Origin: Piscinibacter aquaticus
GTDB lineage: Bacteria > Pseudomonadota > Gammaproteobacteria > Burkholderiales > Burkholderiaceae_C
DNA length: 64,000 bases
NCBI GenBank assembly: GCA_007994965.1
Contig: VOPW01000001.1
Span: 3,596,001-3,660,000 of the forward strand
Direction of reading: 5' to 3'
Shown in pieces: positions 1-8,107 of the stretch. The notes under the pieces are model-generated. The model made no database searches. It was not told the DNA's origin and saw only the letters and a program-made list of their open reading frames with translations. A program made the position numbers and the translations under genes. How positions within the stretch are numbered: position 1 is the first letter of the stretch; each line of letters begins with the position of its first letter.

Positions 1-343
1 CTCGTCAGAGGGCAGCAGGCGCAAGTTCGCGCCGGCGGTGCTGGATCAGCTGGCGCTGATCTCCCTCGGGCAGGCGGCCGGGTTCTCGCTGGACGAGATC
101 CGCGTGATGTTCACTCCTGGCGGTGAGCCCAACATCGACCGGGCCATGCTTTCCGCGAAGGCCGACGAACTCGAACGCATGGTCAAGCGGCTGAAGGCGA
201 TGATCGAGGGCCTGCGGCACGCGGCGGCATGTCCTGCGTCGAGTCATGCAGAATGCCCTTCGTTCCAGCGGCTGCTCAGGGCCGCATCGGCAGGAGCGCT
301 GGAGAACCGACAGAGGCGACTGGCGCCCCGCCGAGGACCGTGA
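1..343 (+). CDS. MerR-family transcriptional regulator, C-terminal part (5' end outside window)
   Basis: The frame is open from the first bases of the window and stops at 341-343, so the N-terminal helix-turn-helix lies outside. What remains is the second half of a MerR-type DNA-binding domain (ISLGQAAGFSLDEI), then a long dimerisation helix (ADELERMVKRLKAMIEGL). The tail carries two cysteines and a histidine in ACPASSHAECPSFQRLL, which could bind a metal or thiol ligand. MerR proteins twist the promoter spacer to activate neighbouring genes; the target here is not visible. It is read away from the mobilization operon that follows on the other strand. The family call is secure, the ligand unknown. 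Confidence 0.75.
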   Translation, partial: SSEGSRRKFAPAVLDQLALISLGQAAGFSLDEIRVMFTPGGEPNIDRAMLSAKADELERMVKRLKAMIEGLRHAAACPASSHAECPSFQRLLRAASAGALENRQRRLAPRRGP

Positions 344-637
344 TCCAGGCCGTCCCTTGCTTGGGATCAGGTCCATCCCGCGCAGCGCGCCAAAGCAGCA
401 CTGATAGCACTCGACTTTTGATGGACTGGTCAAGTCGGCAGAGGTTTCGGCCGAGCGTCGAACCTCCCATTGGCGCCAGGTGACGCGTCAAGGGCGGGCA
501 CAGCCCGGCGCAGCGCACCCTTGATGCGCTACCGGCGCCCCACGCTCCGCTCGCGGGCCGGTTGCTCGTGCGGCCGGCCCCCGAGCCCGTCCGGCGGCGA
601 GGACGGCCCCGCCTCGGGGCGGGGCGCGGGGTGGGGT

Positions 638-1636
638 TCAGCGCTCGATATCCGGACCAGGACGCTGCACGGTCTGCGTCGGCCGCACGACGTCGGTACG
701 CGTCGGTTTGCCGAGATCTCGCTGACGTTCGCGCGCCAACTCCTTCGCGTATGGCATCTGGCGCAGGAAGTGGACGATGTCGCGGGCCAGCGCACGGTCG
801 TCGGCGCGGTCCGAGAGCTTCAGCGCTTCGCCGATCCGCACCCAGGCCTCCAGGGCTCGGAGTCGGTTGTCTTTGTAGGCTTGACCCGACTTGGCAGTCG
901 GCGGAGCTGCGACTGAAAGGCGACCCTCGGCCCCAGCCTTCAAACGCCAGATCGGATCGAACCGCCGGTTTTCGCCTCGCGTGGCTCGGCGTGTCGCTTC
1001 GGCTTCCACGCCCCAGCCGCGCAGTTTTTCGGCAAACGTCTCGCGCCATCGGTGCAGATCGGCCTTGCGAGGATTGAGTCTGCAACCATCGCGTGCGGTG
1101 GCTCGCACGCTCAGATGCACATGAGGGTTGGCTTGGTGCTCGTGGAGCACCATCACGTAGCGATGCCCAGCGAGCTCGGCCTTGGCGAACTCACGGGCGG
1201 CGCGGTGCACGATGACAGGATCGGTGCCCTGCGGCATCGACAGCATGATGTTGAACGCCTCGCGCCGATGGCCGTCGTCGGGGATCAGGGCACCACCGTA
1301 CCGCCACTGATCGACGAGATCATGCAGCGCCTCCTTGCCTCGGTGCGAGACGCCGCGATCGTCTTCGATCTCCAGCCGGCCGTTCTTGCTGATGTAGCGG
1401 AAGTGCGCAGTGATGGCTGCCATGCCGCGCCCGCCGCCGGTCACCTTGACCATCACCTGCGGCGCGCGCCGCGAGACAGTGGCAACGATCCGCCCACGGA
1501 TCACGGAGGCCTTGCGGCGCATCAGCGTGTCGAGCCGTGGCGTCGGCGGGCTCCTGACGATCCGGTTGGGCGGGTAGAACAGCCGCTCTCCCCACTGCAC
1601 CAATGCACCGTCGACGGTCAGGCCCGCGGACATCAA
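638..1636 (-). CDS. Relaxase / mobilization nuclease
   Basis: Predicted DNA-nicking relaxase of 332 residues that would cut at an origin of transfer and stay bound to the strand end. A probable catalytic tyrosine lies in ITAHFRYISKNG (about residue 80), and the metal-binding histidine motif HEHQANPHVHLSV lies near residue 170, both typical of VirD2/MobA-like relaxases. A charged C-terminal region follows. The ATG overlaps the stop of the upstream MobC-like gene by 4 nt (ATGA), so the two are probably translated as a relaxosome pair. The frame is intact, unlike many neighbours. No helicase or primase domain is present, so this is a mobilization relaxase and not a full TraI. No oriT was identified. 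Confidence 0.85.
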   Translation of the reverse strand: MMSAGLTVDGALVQWGERLFYPPNRIVRSPPTPRLDTLMRRKASVIRGRIVATVSRRAPQVMVKVTGGGRGMAAITAHFRYISKNGRLEIEDDRGVSHRGKEALHDLVDQWRYGGALIPDDGHRREAFNIMLSMPQGTDPVIVHRAAREFAKAELAGHRYVMVLHEHQANPHVHLSVRATARDGCRLNPRKADLHRWRETFAEKLRGWGVEAEATRRATRGENRRFDPIWRLKAGAEGRLSVAAPPTAKSGQAYKDNRLRALEAWVRIGEALKLSDRADDRALARDIVHFLRQMPYAKELARERQRDLGKPTRTDVVRPTQTVQRPGPDIER

Positions 1637-2208
1637 TCGCTCCCGCGGAGTGATCTTCGGCGCGATCTCGGCGGTGCCGTTCGCGGCAGATCGGCGAGAT
1701 AGCTGCAGGCCATGTCGAGGTGCGCGCGGACGTCCTCCAGCAGCGTTCTCACGTTTCCTCGGAACGGCTCGGCCCGCTCCGGTGAGGCTGTCCGTATCAG
1801 GCGCAGAACCGTCTGCAGATCTGTACTCATCACCGCCAACTGATCCGTCGACTTCGCCAGTGCGACGATTGCTTCCCGGCGGTCCGAGGCCGGGCGCGGC
1901 GGTGGCTGCCCCTCAAGTAGCCTAGCCACGTAGCTTCCCTGCGAGACCTCTGCAGAACGTGCTCGAGTCGCGAGCAGCAGGGCGTGGTCAGCAGTGAGCC
2001 GGAGCGTCACCTTGATCAGGCGCTGCTCGGTGTCGCTGGGCGCGATCGAGCATGTCTCGGTTGAGTCGACCGGCGCCTCGGCAATGGTCATCACCGCGCG
2101 GCGAATGAACGCCGCCACGGTGAGCCCTTGTGCCATGGCCCTTGCCTGCACCACGGGTCCCGCACCGCGCAGATCGACGGTGACACGGTCGCGGCTGCCT
2201 GCTGCCAT
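1633..2208 (-). CDS. MobC-like relaxosome accessory protein
   Basis: Protein of 191 residues with a short N-terminal ribbon-helix-helix-like segment (RVTVDLRG...FIRRAVM) and a second similar segment (IKVTLRLTADHALLLATRA). A C-terminal helix (LAKSTDQLAVMSTDLQTVLR) resembles the conserved end of bacterial mobilization protein MobC. MobC proteins bind oriT and help the relaxase open the strands. Its stop overlaps the relaxase start by 4 nt, and the ParB-like gene ends 27 nt upstream, so the three look like one operon. The call rests on context and the weak helical signature. Confidence 0.6.
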   Translation of the reverse strand: MAAGSRDRVTVDLRGAGPVVQARAMAQGLTVAAFIRRAVMTIAEAPVDSTETCSIAPSDTEQRLIKVTLRLTADHALLLATRARSAEVSQGSYVARLLEGQPPPRPASDRREAIVALAKSTDQLAVMSTDLQTVLRLIRTASPERAEPFRGNVRTLLEDVRAHLDMACSYLADLPRTAPPRSRRRSLRGSD

Positions 2209-2235
2209 CCAAGCCCTCCGTCGCGGCCAGTGAGC

Positions 2236-3200
2236 TCAAGGCTCCAGCAAGACCTTCAGGCCGCTCACACGCTCGCGCAGCGCTGCGAGTTGCTCGTCGG
2301 GCACTTGGTCGAAGCCAGCGCCGCGCAGCTGCGAGCAGGCCGCCGCGAGCTGCGTGCACAGGCGGTCGGCACGTTTGGCGAGCTCACCGGGCTGAGCGGG
2401 AGTCGCGGGCGCCTTGCTCGTAGGCGCGGTCTGCTTCTTGGTTTTGGGCTTGCGCGTCGGTTGGCGCAGCGCAGCGACCGCTTCGCGCGTGATCGGCGCG
2501 TCGCTCTTCAGGAGCTTGACGACAGCTTCGGGTCGTTGTGCATGAACCTTGTTCAGCTCGTACAGCGTACGCGGCGCGGCACAGCGGCCCGTGCGAAGCG
2601 CGGCTTCGAGCGGAGGTGGCAACTCCAGCAGCGCGAGGTGATGCGCCACCGTCGTCAGATCGATACCGAGCCGTTTCGCGATCATTGCGTTGGATTCGCC
2701 GAGGTCCACGCGCGAGCGGATGAAGCGCGCCAGGTCCAGCGGCGACAGCCCGTGGCGCTTCTGGTTCTCGGCGACCTGGGCGTAGGGATCGGCCGCTGTC
2801 GGCCTCACCGTGACTGGCACCCGCGTCAGCCCTGCAAGACCTGCCGCGCGAAAGCGCTTGGCGCCGAAGTGGATGCGGTAGCGCCCTTCGGCGTCTGCGG
2901 GCTGCACGACGATCGGCTGCAGGATGCCGTGCTGGCGGATGTCCTCGGCCAGCTCCTGCAGCTCGGTCAGCGGAAACTCGGTGCGCGGGTTGTCGGGGTC
3001 TTCGCAGAGCGCAGACAGCGGGATGAGAAGCGGCTCGCCGGTGGGCGTTGGCAACGGCTCTGCGAGGGGCGTGGGGGCACCTCCTGAGGTGGTGCGTCAG
3101 ATGCGGTGGTCAGCGCCGGGGCCTCCCCTATCGGAGCCGGCTCTTCGGGGCCTAGCAGATCGAGCTGCGGCGGCTTGGAACGGTCCCAGGGCAAGCGCAT
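2236..3200 (-). CDS. ParB/KorB-like partition protein (one frame break)
   Basis: ParB/Spo0J-family DNA-binding protein. From about residue 50 it has the ParB N-terminal nuclease-like fold (IPLSALCEDPDNPR, GILQPIVVQP, HFGAKRFRAAGLAG) and then a helix-turn-helix (AMIAKRLGIDLTTVAHHLALL). A basic Lys/Pro/Thr linker and a coiled C-terminus follow. The N-terminus (MRLPWDRSKPPQLDLLG) is in another frame. The two parts join if the five-C run at 3073-3077 (minus strand) had six, so one base is probably missing there. A shorter in-frame TTG start at 3054 exists but would drop the conserved leader. Placed directly before mobC and the relaxase, it probably serves island maintenance or regulates the operon. 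Confidence 0.75.
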
Positions 3201-3498
3201 GCGCCAATCGTGCGCGCGTGCTTCGGTTCTTCCAAGTACCGGCATCGGCGAGTGCTTTGGTCTCCGGACGTCTCGTGTGGGCCCACGAACGACCATGAGA
3301 TCCCAGGAGCGCCGAGATCCGTTCACGCATCGTTTCAACTTTGAGGACGGACGGCTCGCGGAGGACTCGCCACAACTTCGGTGCTTCTCGCATCGCCTGC
3401 AGGTGATGCAGTCGCAGTACTTGCCAAGGCCGATAGTTTCACGGAACTTGCTGTAGCTTGTTTATTGCGATTACAGGCTTTGGCTTATAAGATGTGCC
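3201..3498. other. Gap between ParB operon and hipBA
   Basis: About 300 bases between two divergent units. On the minus strand an open frame starts at 3393 and runs to 3097, with protein-like sequence in its first half (VETMRERISALLGSHGRSW), but it overlaps the parB N-terminus in another frame and has no recognisable domain. The right end holds the hipBA promoter candidate. No oriT or partition-site repeats were recognised. Confidence 0.4.
3465..3493 (+). promoter_or_regulatory. Candidate sigma70 promoter of hipBA
   Basis: TTGCGA at 3465-3470 and TAAGAT at 3488-3493 are 17 bases apart in an AT-rich patch just before the hipB ATG at 3499; an overlapping TATAAG lies at 3486-3491. With the -10 only 5 bases before the ATG, the transcript would be almost leaderless. 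CTTATAAG (3484-3491) is a perfect palindrome and could be part of an autoregulatory site, but no paired operator was found. Confidence 0.4.
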
Positions 3499-3871
3499 AT
3501 GGTCGCAGCCTTCTCCGTTCGCTTCCCTGATCAACTTCGCCAGCATCTGCGGGCGTTGAGGAAGCGGCATGGCCTGACTCAGGCCCAGCTCGGCGCACTC
3601 ATCGGTGTCAGCCCGGGCACGGATCGCGGAGATCGAAGCGAACCCGGGCCTCGTCAACTTCGAGCAGTTGATGAAGCTGCTGTCCGTGCTGGGCGTCTCC
3701 CTGACCCTGCATGAGGAGGAGGCAGCTCCGGCCGCCACCCGCGTCCCTGCGGCCAAGGCCTCGAAGCCGAAGGCCGCAAAGCCACAGCCCAAGCCATCAA
3801 GCAGACCGCCTGAGGTCAAGCCCGCATCACGTCGGACCCTCGTGACTCGCCCCAAGAAGGGCTCGTGGTGA
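3499..3871 (+). CDS. hipB: HipB-type antitoxin, XRE family (one frame break)
   Basis: The first part encodes an XRE-type helix-turn-helix (LRQHLRALRKRHGLTQAQLGA) and the second continues it (RIAEIEANPGLVNFEQLMKL). The two lie in different frames and join if one C is removed from AGCCCGGGC near 3618-3622, so a one-base insertion is the likely cause. After the domain comes a Lys/Ala/Pro-rich tail of about 50 residues. HipB antitoxins neutralise HipA and repress their own operon. Its TGA overlaps the hipA GTG start (GTGA, 3868-3871), the arrangement expected of a hipBA operon. Confidence 0.75.
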
Positions 3872-5184
3872 CCCAGTCGCTCAACGCCTGGATGAACGGT
3901 GAGCTGGTCGGCACTGGCTCGTCGACCGGAACTCGCACGCCTTCCGCTACGACCCGTCCTGGCTGGAGTCGCCCCGCCGGCGATCGCTCTCGCTCTCCCT
4001 GCTCATCAGCGGATCGTTGGAGGTCCAGGGCCAGCAGGTCCGTAACTACTTCGACAACCTCCTGCCGGACAACGAACGGATCCGCTCGCGGCTGCGCCGG
4101 CGCTTCGGCCTGCGCTCGGGCGAGATCTTCGATCTGCTGGAGGCCATCGGCCGGGACTGCGTCGGCGCCGTACAGCTCCTGCCCGAAGGCGTCACCCCGA
4201 GGGTTGGGACCGGATCGACTGCGAGCCGCTGACCGAGGCGCAGATCGTAGACCTGCTACAGGCAGTACCGTCGGACACCGACCCCGGCTCGATCCATGAC
4301 GACGACCTGTTCCGCATCTCCATCGCCGGCGCTCAGGAGAAGACCGCCCTCACCCGGTGGAAAGGCAGATGGTGCCGGCCCCATGGCGCCACACCCACCA
4401 CCCACATCATCAAGCTGCCGCTGGGTCTCATCGGTGGCTCGAAGCGGGTCGACGCGTCGGACTCGGTTCAGAACGAGTGGCTGTGCGCGCAGATCGTCGC
4501 GGAACTCGGCCTGCCGGTCGCCTCCACTTCGATGGAGACCTTCGGCGAGCAGACCGTGCTGGTCGTCGAGCGGTTCGACCGCGAGTGGATGGACAAGGGG
4601 AAGTGGATCGCAAGATTGCCCCAGGAAGACTTCTGCCGGGCGCTGGGCGTCGGGCCGGACCAGAAGTACGAGCAAGGCGGCGGCCCCGGCATGCAGAAGT
4701 GCCTGCAGCTGCTGCAGGGCAGTGCCGACCGTGAGGACACGACCTTTTCCTGCTCACCCAGCTTGCGTTCGTGCTGATGGCGGCCACCGACGGCCACGCC
4801 AAGAACTTCTCGATCTACCTCGATCGGGGCGACGCCTATCGCATGACGCCGCTCTACGACGTTCTGTCGATGTGGCCCTACTACGGTGACGGTGCCAACC
4901 AGTTCAGGCCGCGAAAGGCGGGCTCGGCGATGGCCGTGCGCTCGAAGAACGCGCACTACCTGTTCCATACGATCCAGGCACGCCACTGGCAGCAACTGGC
5001 GTCCAGGCACGGTGGCGACGCAGTGTGGGCCGCGATGATCGAGCTCGTCAGCAGCGTCGAGCACGCGCTCGCGCGAGTGGAACAACGCCTGCCCAAGGAC
5101 TTCCCGGCCCACACCTGGGAAAGCATCTCGACCGGCATGAAGAGCGAGGCAACGCGGTTCCTGAGGGAAGCTGGGCTGCTCTAG
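3868..5184 (+). CDS. hipA: HipA-family serine/threonine kinase toxin (three frame breaks)
   Basis: HipA toxins phosphorylate aminoacyl-tRNA synthetases and cause growth arrest. Visible landmarks are the N-terminal subdomain (LNAWMNGELVGT), the glycine-rich/P-loop segment ISIAGAQEKTAL with its autophosphorylation serine, the ATP-binding lysine in HIIKLPLG, the catalytic loop ATDGHAKNFSI and the metal-binding aspartate in LYDVLS. The frame breaks near 3914-3917 (CCTGG reduced to CTGG), 4198 and 4738; one added base at each restores the chain. The TAG stop (5182-5184) lies in the left target duplication of the IS481-family element. Whether the gene is truly inactive cannot be told, because similar breaks occur in housekeeping genes. 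Confidence 0.8.
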
Positions 5185-5185
5185 T
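5180..5185. repeat. Left 6-bp target duplication (TCTAGT) of the IS481-family element
   Basis: TCTAGT directly precedes the TGT of the left IS end and matches 6212-6217 after the right end. It fits the NCTAGN target preference known for IS481. Its TAG is the hipA stop codon. Confidence 0.85.
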
Positions 5186-6211
5186 TGTGATGTTCCGATA
5201 GGTTGTTCATCCGTTCCTGATTTGGGAAGCTGGGGTTGTCGAGACCTCCCGCAACCTGGACAGGAGAACGGATGAACAGCCACAAGCATGCGAGATTGAC
5301 TGCCAAAGGTCGAGCCCTGCTGGTCAGCAGAGTGCTGAACGAGGGTTGGACGATGTCCGCCGCGAGTGAGGCGGCAGGCGTGAGCAAGCGCACCGGCTTC
5401 AAGTGGCTGGCCCGCTTCAAGGCGGAAGGTGCGGCAGGCCTGGCCGATCGCAGTTCTCGTCCGAAGCGCAGCCCACGAGCGCTGACGGCCCAAAAGCAAG
5501 CGCAGCTGGAGGATCTACGGCGCCGCCGCTGGCCGCTATGGCGAATCGCCGAGCAGGCCGGCTGCGGTGTGGCGACGGTCAGCCGTTGCATGAAACGATT
5601 GGGACTGTCCCGACTGAAGTCGCTGGAGCCGCCGCAGCCCGTGGTGCGCTACGAGCGCGCAGCTGCAGGCGAGCTGCTGCACCTGGATACCAAGAAGCTC
5701 ATGCACATCGATGGCATCGGCCACCGCATCACCGGCGACAGACGCACGACCAAGCGCGGCATCGGCTGGCAGATGGTTCACCCGGCGATCGATGACCACT
5801 CGCGTGTGTCGTTCGCGCAGGTGCTGCCCGACGAGACGACCGATAGCTGCGTGCAGTTCCTGCGCCAAGCGGTGGCCTACTACGCCAGCCTGGGCGTGCG
5901 CATCGAGCGCGTGATGACAGACAACGGCACGGGCTACAAGAACACCTTCAAGGCTGCCTGCGACGAACTCGGCATCCGGCACATCAAGACTCGGCCCTAC
6001 ACCCCCAAGACCAACGGCAAGGCCGAGCGCTTCGTCCAGACCAGCTTGCGCGAGTGGGCCTATGCCCAGCCCTACGTCAGCTCAGCGCAGCGCGAGGCCG
6101 CTCTGCAGCCCTTCCTGCACCGCTACAACTGGCATCGGCCACACTCCGCCCTGAACCGCCAGCCGCCCATGACCCGCATCCCGGCCGTGAGCAACCTCTT
6201 GGAACTCAACA
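5186..6211 (+). mobile_element. IS481-family insertion sequence, 1026 bp
   Basis: The left end TGTGATGTTCCGATAGG (5186-5202) and the complement of the right end, TGTTGAGTTCCAAGAGG (6195-6211), form an imperfect terminal inverted repeat starting with TGT. Both ends abut TCTAGT. The left end and the start of the transposase resemble, from memory, the Bordetella IS481 terminus. One transposase gene fills the element and its frame is intact. The element sits between hipA and the alpA-like gene, which both end in the target site. Confidence 0.9.
5204..5278 (+). promoter_or_regulatory. Inverted repeat masking the transposase start
   Basis: TGTTCATCCGTTC (5204-5216) is the exact reverse complement of GAACGGATGAACA (5266-5278), and the stem extends outward with a G-U and two G-C pairs. 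The downstream arm contains the end of the Shine-Dalgarno (AGGAGA, 5262-5267) and the ATG (5272-5274). A shorter stem GGTTG/CAACC sits in the loop. A transcript entering from outside would fold and hide the start. Confidence 0.6.
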
Positions 6212-6216
6212 TCTAG
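5272..6216 (+). CDS. IS481-family transposase (DDE)
   Basis: Complete transposase of 314 residues. The N-terminal third holds two helix-turn-helix units (MSAASEAAGVSKRTGFKWLA; IAEQAGCGVATVSRCMKRLG). The rve-type catalytic core follows, with aspartates in LLHLDTKK and VMTDNGTGYK and the glutamate in NGKAERFVQT. It cuts and rejoins DNA at the element ends. The ATG at 5272 is chosen because AGGAGA lies just upstream and the protein then begins MNSHKHARLTAKGR, as in IS481 relatives. The stop TAG (6214-6216) is not in the element: it is supplied by the right copy of the duplicated target TCTAGT. Confidence 0.93.
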   Translation: MNSHKHARLTAKGRALLVSRVLNEGWTMSAASEAAGVSKRTGFKWLARFKAEGAAGLADRSSRPKRSPRALTAQKQAQLEDLRRRRWPLWRIAEQAGCGVATVSRCMKRLGLSRLKSLEPPQPVVRYERAAAGELLHLDTKKLMHIDGIGHRITGDRRTTKRGIGWQMVHPAIDDHSRVSFAQVLPDETTDSCVQFLRQAVAYYASLGVRIERVMTDNGTGYKNTFKAACDELGIRHIKTRPYTPKTNGKAERFVQTSLREWAYAQPYVSSAQREAALQPFLHRYNWHRPHSALNRQPPMTRIPAVSNLLELNI

Positions 6217-6217
6217 T
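6212..6217. repeat. Right 6-bp target duplication (TCTAGT)
   Basis: Second copy of the target of the IS481-family element. The palindromic CTAG gives the transposase its stop on the plus strand (6214-6216) and the AlpA-like gene its stop on the minus strand (6213-6215). Confidence 0.85.
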
Positions 6218-6427
6218 GCGACACCTGCGGTCGCTCTGCAGTCCAGTTGTCAACGTCGCTTCGCCGCCAGCCAACGGCACGTACCGACAGCTGGACCGGC
6301 GACGGAACTGCCCGGCCGCGAGCAGCCGGTAGATCGTCGATCGACCGAGCCCGGTCAGGCGCATCACCTCCGGCAGGCGGAGGATGGCGGGTCTGACGGC
6401 TTCCGTGGTGAGTTGCACGTGCTGCAT
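6213..6427 (-). CDS. AlpA-family regulator / excisionase-like protein (one frame break)
   Basis: Small winged-helix protein of about 70 residues. The helix-turn-helix ILRLPEVMRLTGLGRSTIYR is typical of AlpA-type regulators, which control integrase genes or excision of prophage-like islands. The C-terminal part (AVGWRRSDVDNWTAERPQ) carries the conserved W-x-x-x-D-V-D-x-W end of the family but lies in another frame; one C added near 6306 joins them. Another ATG exists at 6421. It stands 85 nt downstream of the integrase on the same strand, the usual place for a recombination directionality factor. Its stop lies in the duplicated CTAG. Confidence 0.75.
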
Positions 6428-6512
6428 GCAGCATCCCTCGGTGATGTGGCTCTGGACAATCTAGTCGCTCACGACACGCCCTGAGCCGCACGATTTCGAC
6501 AGAAATCTGTCG

Positions 6513-7801
6513 CTATGCCTTGGGACTCAAGCGGACCACGGGCGCGCCCTGCCGAAGCTTGTCCAGGTAGTTCGCCCACGCCTGCAGCATCTTCCGCCGC
6601 TGCTCGAGAAACTCGGTCCGGTTGTAGGCGCGGCCAAGCGGGTCGCGTACCGCGTGTGCGAGTTGCGCCTCGATGACGTCCGGGTCGAAGCCCAGGTTCT
6701 CCTGCAGCATCGTCCGGGCAGTCGCCCGGAAGCCGTGGCCGGTCACCTCGTCGGCCGAGAAGCCCATCGCCCGCAGCGCGGCGTTGATCGTGTTCTCGCT
6801 CATGGCGCGGTCGTGGTGCCGCTCACCGCGGAACACCATCTTCGCGTGGCCGGTGAGCGGATGCAGCTCACGCAGCACCTCCACTGCCTGACGAGGCAAC
6901 GGCACCAGTGCGGCGCGCCATGGAGCTTCTGCCGCAGTTCCCGCTTCATGCGGATCGCCGGTACGGTCCACATCGCCGCATCGAGGTCGATCTCCGGCCA
7001 CTCCGCGAAGCGCAGTTCACCAGTCGCAGCAGGACCATCGGTGCCAGCTTCAACGCGGCACGCACCACGGGTGTCGCCGCATAGCTGTCGATCGCGCGCA
7101 GCAGCTCGCCCAGACGTTTGGGCTCGGTGATGGCGGGGAAGTGCTTGGCCATCGGCCGCCGCAGCGCACCCTTCAGGTCGCGCGCAGGGTTGCTCGGTGC
7201 CTTACCGATCGCGACCGCGTAGCGCAGTGCCTGGCTGCAGTCCTGCAACGCCCGGTGCGCGGTTTCGAGCACTCCTCGGGCCTCGATCCGGCGCATCACC
7301 TCCAGCAGCTGAGGCGGGGTGATCTCTGCAACCGGCACCTTGCCGATGTACGGGAAGACGTCGTTCTCGAGCCGCGCGATGATCCTCTCGCCATAGCTCG
7401 GCGACCAGCCATCCTTCTTTACCGCGTACCACTCGCGCGCGACAGCCTCGAACGAATCGATCGGCGGCAAGCCCTGCGCTTCACGCTCGTCCGCGATCCG
7501 CTCCTGCGCCCAGGACTCCTTCTCTGCCTTGCGCTTCTGGCTCGGGTCGATGTCCTCCGCCACGAGTTGCCGCGCCCTGGTCCGCCTTGCGTCGCGCCAA
7601 CGCGAGCGACGTGTCGGGATACGTGCCGAGCGAGATCGTCTTGCGCCGTCCGTGGAAGCTGTAGTCGAAGCGCCAGGGCGTGCGCGCCGCCCTTCACAAA
7701 CAACAGCAGGTAGAGCCCGTCCCCGTCGTTGAGTCGCTTGCGCGGATCACTGGCCGCACGGCCTTGATGGTGGCGTCGGAAGGGATGAGGTGACGGGCCA
7801 T
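6513..7801 (-). CDS. Tyrosine integrase, P4-type (five frame breaks)
   Basis: Site-specific recombinase that would integrate the island at tRNA-Phe. Rejoined from its pieces it is about 430 residues: an N-terminal arm-binding domain (LNDGDGLYLL, KTISLGTYPDTSLALARRKAD), a core-binding domain (FEAVAREWYAVKKDGWSPSYGE), then the catalytic domain. The catalytic residues are the Arg of RPGELRF, HGFRATARTML and the C-terminal tyrosine in YNRTEFLEQRRKML or WANYLDKL. Breaks sit near 6905-6908, 7020-7023, 7575-7580, 7673-7678 and 7750-7753, and every one is a CCWGG motif with one base lost or gained. Restoring 7020 recreates the canonical RPGEL motif, which supports sequence error. The 3' end of tRNA-Phe lies about 185 nt upstream of the start. 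Confidence 0.85.
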
Positions 7802-7904
7802 TGCAGTAACTGCTGCTTTTCGCAGCATCCGCAGCCGAGTTACTGCCCAAGTTACTGCACGACCGGCCGGATTTCAAGCGACCTGCAGGAACTTGGCGGG
7901 ACAT

Positions 7905-7938
7905 GAAAAAGCCCTAGGGCATTGATTCTCTAGGGCTT
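7905..7938 (-). terminator. Rho-independent terminator after tRNA-Phe
   Basis: On the minus strand AAGCCCTAG (complement of 7930-7938) and CTAGGGCTT (complement of 7909-7917) form a perfect 9-bp stem with a 12-nt loop, followed by a short run of T (complement of 7906-7910). It would end transcription of tRNA-Phe. It may also mark native sequence at the island boundary. Confidence 0.75.
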
Positions 7939-7985
7939 CTGGCACTTCCCGGGACGTCTTTGGATTCCCAGGGAACAGTAACTTG

Positions 7986-8058
7986 TGGCCAAGGGCGGAA
8001 TCGAACCACCGACACGCGGATTTTCAATCCGCTGCTCTACCAACTGAGCTACTTGGCC
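7986..8058 (-). tRNA. tRNA-Phe (anticodon GAA)
   Basis: The complement folds as a complete 73-nt tRNA. The acceptor GGCCAAG pairs with CTTGGCC, the D-arm contains AGCTCAGTTGGTAGAGC, the anticodon stem-loop is GCGGATTGAAAATCCGC with GAA, and the T-arm is GGTGGTTCGATTCCGCC. The discriminator base is A (position 7986). CCA is not encoded; the next bases read CAA. A tyrosine integrase follows on the 3' side, which makes this gene the likely attachment site. A second copy of its 3' end, the other attachment site, was not found here and should lie left of position 1. Confidence 0.95.
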
Positions 8059-8069
8059 GTGAGCCGACG

Positions 8070-8075
8070 ATTATA
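8070..8075 (-). promoter_or_regulatory. -10 element of tRNA-Phe
   Basis: A perfect TATAAT on the minus strand lies 11 bases before the first base of the tRNA, with a GC-rich discriminator (CGTCGGCTCAC). No good -35 box is visible at 16-18 bases upstream; that region is a GC-rich hairpin between the ntrX stop and the tRNA. Confidence 0.6.
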
Positions 8076-8107
8076 GACCACGCCGGCGGGGTTGCCGGCC
8101 GGGCGGT

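Noticed and set aside
344-637. Possible gene or oriT between the MerR fragment and the relaxase
   Set aside because: Open frames here are shadows. No convincing inverted repeat with a nick-like site was identified by eye, so no origin of transfer is claimed.
3097-3393. Small minus-strand frame upstream of parB (VETMRERISALLGSHG)
   Set aside because: It overlaps the parB N-terminus in another frame, has no ribosome site or recognised domain, and could not be linked to a family. Mentioned only in the gap entry.
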